From Desmodus rotundus (lineage: Eukaryota; Chordata; Mammalia; Chiroptera; Phyllostomidae), in NCBI RefSeq assembly GCF_022682495.2, contig NC_071389.1, positions 57,806,239 to 57,870,238 on the forward strand: 64,000 nucleotides of DNA. The letters run 5' to 3'. Below, one piece after another: positions 61,601 to 64,000 of this stretch. The notes under the pieces were generated by a model. It saw nothing but the letters and a program-made list of their open reading frames with translations. It had not been told where the DNA came from and did not search any database. Position numbers and translations under genes: made by a program. Each line of letters opens with the position of its first letter. Within the stretch, counting starts at the first letter, position 1.

Positions 61601-61790
61601 AAAAGTAACAGAAAAATGCAACATGGAAAACAGTGTGGTAATTGCAGGGCGTGAGGGGAGCAGAGAGGTTGGGCAATTGGGCAGAGGTGGAAGAGGGTGC
61701 AGGGGGGATAATAACTGATGATGGAAAAATACAATAAAAATGGACTATTTAAAAAGAAGAAAAGAAAAATGCAAGTAAGTGGGAAAGTTT
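61601..61790 (+). mobile_element. bat L1 3'UTR end, 5'-truncated
   Basis: GGAAAACAGTGTGGTAATTG (61625-61644), a G-rich middle, and GATGGAAAAATACAATAAAA (61719-61738) before an A-rich tail. It resembles the L1 3' end at 62785-62940 and, inverted, the one at 7483-7600. Confidence 0.8.
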
Positions 61791-62784
61791 CACACTCATT
61801 CAAGATAATCAGCAGTGTAAGGGTTTAATATAAATACATATCATACTTAACGCCCTTGATTCTGTTCACAAAAAGGGAGCTTGAGGTAAAAGCCATTTTT
61901 TAAAAAGTACTCTTTCTTTAACAAAATATTCTGGGTAAAACATTGTAGTTTTTTTCCTTTTTCTCAAGCGAAATCCATTCTAAAGTTATATTCTCTTCAG
62001 CACTAAAAAATGCACAGAAAATGGAGAAATTGAGGGAGAACACCATTACTCCCTCCCACACTCTTTCCTGCCTTTCCTGAGCTTTCCCGAACACCATCCA
62101 CCATCCGAGCAGCCACGCGCCAGTGGCCACGGCAGTTTTACAGCGGCTTCATCGTAAAGTTTTGTTAATTTCCGTGAGTGTAAAAGTCCGTTTCAGAATC
62201 ACAGAATTGGGTAAACATTATTTGAATATATGTTTTAAAATAACACAATGAAATATGTATTGAGCATGGAATGGGGGTCCCAAGCCAGCCTTTGTGGGAG
62301 TAAGGACGGGGAGACCCCCCTAATGTCTGACTTGCATGAATCCCACAATTCTTGAATTCCCTTGCTTATCTGTAAAAACTCCTTCATGAGTCCACTCAAT
62401 TTCTTTCTTTCTCAGCTATGCCTGTTTTACTATCATTTTTATTTGTTCCCTACATCACCCCAAACATCACACAAAGCTGTTGTACACGAAGTAAACCTCA
62501 CTAGAAGTTTGTGAGAGGAAAAAGGGGAGGTTGCCATATTGTTACAGAAGTAATTATACCTCAGCGTCAAATGCTCAACATTCTTGTTCTTTAGACACCT
62601 GCCATGTTTCCAGACATCACTTTATTTAGTTTGCTTTTTAAGTATCTCCCATGCCTGAATACCTACATATTTTAACTAAAGTCCAATTTACCTAACTTTT
62701 TCTCCTTCTAACTTAAAACATTAAAACCTCACCCAATATCATTACCTTACTGAAATATTTTCTTAAATAATATAGTTGTCTCCC
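61791..62784. other. unique sequence
   Basis: No gene recognised. The segment about 62240-62540 has a different, less AT-rich texture and a short CCCCCC-containing word near 62313-62320. It could be an unassigned LTR. Confidence 0.35.
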
Positions 62785-62940
62785 TAAGTGTAACTGGCAG
62801 GGAGGGGGTGGAGAGATTGAGCACAGACATGGACAGCAGTGTGGTGATTGCTGGGGGTAGGAGGGCATAAGGGGACTAAACGATAATGGGAAAATACAGT
62901 GAGGATTACATTTTAAAAAATTAAATAAGAAAATGAATAT
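62785..62940 (+). mobile_element. bat L1 3'UTR end, 5'-truncated
   Basis: GGACAGCAGTGTGGTGATTG (62831-62850), CTGGGGGTAGGAGGGCATAA, CGATAATGGGAAAATACAGT and an A-rich tail. The same 3'UTR family as 61601-61790. Confidence 0.85.
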
Positions 62941-63872
62941 GATACATTCCAGTAGAAAGCCAAGGACAGATAATAAAATAAATTTTTCTCATCAAAAATA
63001 AATAAGTTTAACCAATTTTCCCAATAATTTATGAATCCAAATTTCCATTTCTTTACTTTTAATACCTGATTTGAATTATATTTGCATTATGTTATACCCT
63101 ATACCTTTTAGATCTTTAATAGCAATTGTAGTTATTTTTATGTTCGTCATCTGACATTTGGGTTTTCTCAAAACCTTGATCATGAACTACTTAATCTCTT
63201 GACGATGTGTTGATTTCTCTTACTTTTTGTGTGTCTCATATTTCCCCAATGTTCGACACTGTGGATGAGAATAGTAGAGGCTGAGGTAAGTAGCATTTGT
63301 GCCTAGAAAGGATCACCCCTCTTCTTCTGTCAGTCTGTCAATGTGTTTTTGGTGGCGAGTGAAGAGGCTGTAAGTTGGTCCATTACTCACACGGGTGGGC
63401 TGTTGCTCCCCACGCTCAGTGTGAGACACACCACAGGGAGGGGGTCTCTCCGTTCTGTCACATTTTGGCAGTAGAGCACTGTTGTGTGTTACTCCATGTG
63501 AGGCTTGTGTTGGGGGTGGATGGGAAGTTCTTGGTTATCTCAATACAACTGTAGTCTTAGGCAGATCCTGCGAAACTGGGACTCAAGGGTGGGGCTATCT
63601 CAGCATTCCTGTTTCTCTCTCAACTTGAGCAGCCAAACTTGTGTCTGTGGATGGTCTTGGGTGGCAGAAAATTTCTTGTCCCTTGCTTAGTGGGAGCAGA
63701 CATCCACCTAATATGAGTGCAAGGTCCCATGCCCAACTGGGTGCCCTCTCCCTTCCCTAGGAAATGATGGCTTTGGTGTCCATTCCTTTTTCCATAGCAG
63801 AGTTCTTTTGCTTAGAACCAATGGCATGAGGGTTTTCTGTCTTTCACAGTAGCAGGTTACCATCAGTGTTAC
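62941..63872. other. unassigned sequence, possible old repeat
   Basis: The part at 63270-63860 is clearly less AT-rich than its surroundings and has an LTR- or ERV-internal-like texture next to the MaLR start at 63873, but I cannot match it to a family. The 61-codon frame at 63505-63690 has no recognisable domain. Confidence 0.35.
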
Positions 63873-64000
63873 TTGATGTTATGGACTGAATGTTTGTGCT
63901 CTCCCACAATTCATATGTTGACACCTCAAACCCCAATGTGATGGTGTTCAGTCATGGAGCCTTTGGGAGGTAACCAGGTTTAGATGAGGTCATCAGGGCA
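63873..64000 (+). mobile_element. ERVL-MaLR LTR start, cut by the window end
   Basis: It opens with the canonical LTR start TGTTATGGACTGAATGTTTG, then CACAATTCATATGTTGACAC, CCCCAATGTGATGGTGTTCA and CCTTTGGGAGGTAACCAGGT. The remainder of the LTR lies beyond the window. Confidence 0.92.

Noticed and set aside
1..64000. CRISPR arrays, prokaryotic operons, phage or plasmid features
   Set aside because: No regularly spaced direct repeats, no dense coding, and abundant mammalian SINE, LINE and LTR elements. The window is vertebrate nuclear DNA.

Overview
The window is mammalian nuclear DNA, most likely from a bat. It is AT-rich, has no supportable protein-coding gene, and is dominated by mammalian retrotransposons. 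The bat call rests on five copies of a tRNA-derived SINE of the VES type (14.7, 25.2, 32.9, 39.0 and 59.2 kb). It is also supported by two internally deleted mariner elements and a short hAT element, which fit the DNA-transposon-rich history of many bats. Nothing prokaryotic is present. The open reading frames of 60-157 codons are chance frames or decayed transposon coding sequence.

Layout. 0-7.2 kb: a MaLR LTR, a LINE-2 fragment, a long old L1 (about 2.3-6.2 kb) and an unassigned old repeat. 7.5-8.4 kb: a 5'-inverted (twin-primed) L1 with target duplications. 8.4-18.4 kb: mostly unique sequence with a possible conserved block (9.3-9.7 kb), a hAT MITE, a weak candidate exon (12.36 kb), a LINE-2 piece, a MaLR LTR and a VES SINE. 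18.4-21.3 kb: an L1 with its 5'UTR and part of ORF1 joined directly to a 3' end, without ORF2. 21.4-23.9 kb: LINE-2. 25.2 kb: VES. 25.8-29.4 kb: an old L1 interrupted by a HAL1 (ORF1-only L1) element. 30.1-30.7 kb: a mariner deletion derivative. 31.6-32.1 kb: an ERV-type LTR, minus strand. 32.3-33.4 kb: old L1/HAL1 5' sequence carrying a VES. 33.5-36.3 kb: a 5'-truncated L1, minus strand. 36.7-40.3 kb: unique sequence with conserved-looking blocks, a TA microsatellite and a VES. 40.8-41.4 kb: a second mariner derivative with clear inverted repeats. 42.4-43.4 kb: LINE-2, then a perfect 50-bp palindrome without spacer at 43681-43730. 45.8-47.1 kb: an MLT1-like LTR and a second copy of the ERV-type LTR, plus strand. 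48-52 kb: two MIRs. 55.0 kb: a 3'-truncated 5S rRNA retropseudogene with a target duplication. 55.9-62.9 kb: three L1 3' ends, LINE-2 pieces and a VES. The last 128 bases are the start of a MaLR LTR.

No genes act together here. The window reads as a gene desert or long intron recording several layers of transposition: old LINE-2, MIR and MaLR, then old L1, then bat HAL1, L1, VES and DNA transposons. I found no undescribed biological system. The most unusual items are the 50-bp palindrome, the tailless 5S retropseudogene, the ORF2-less L1 and HAL1 elements, and the inverted ERV LTR pair. Family names come from recognising consensus sequences by eye; boundaries are approximate unless a target duplication is described.
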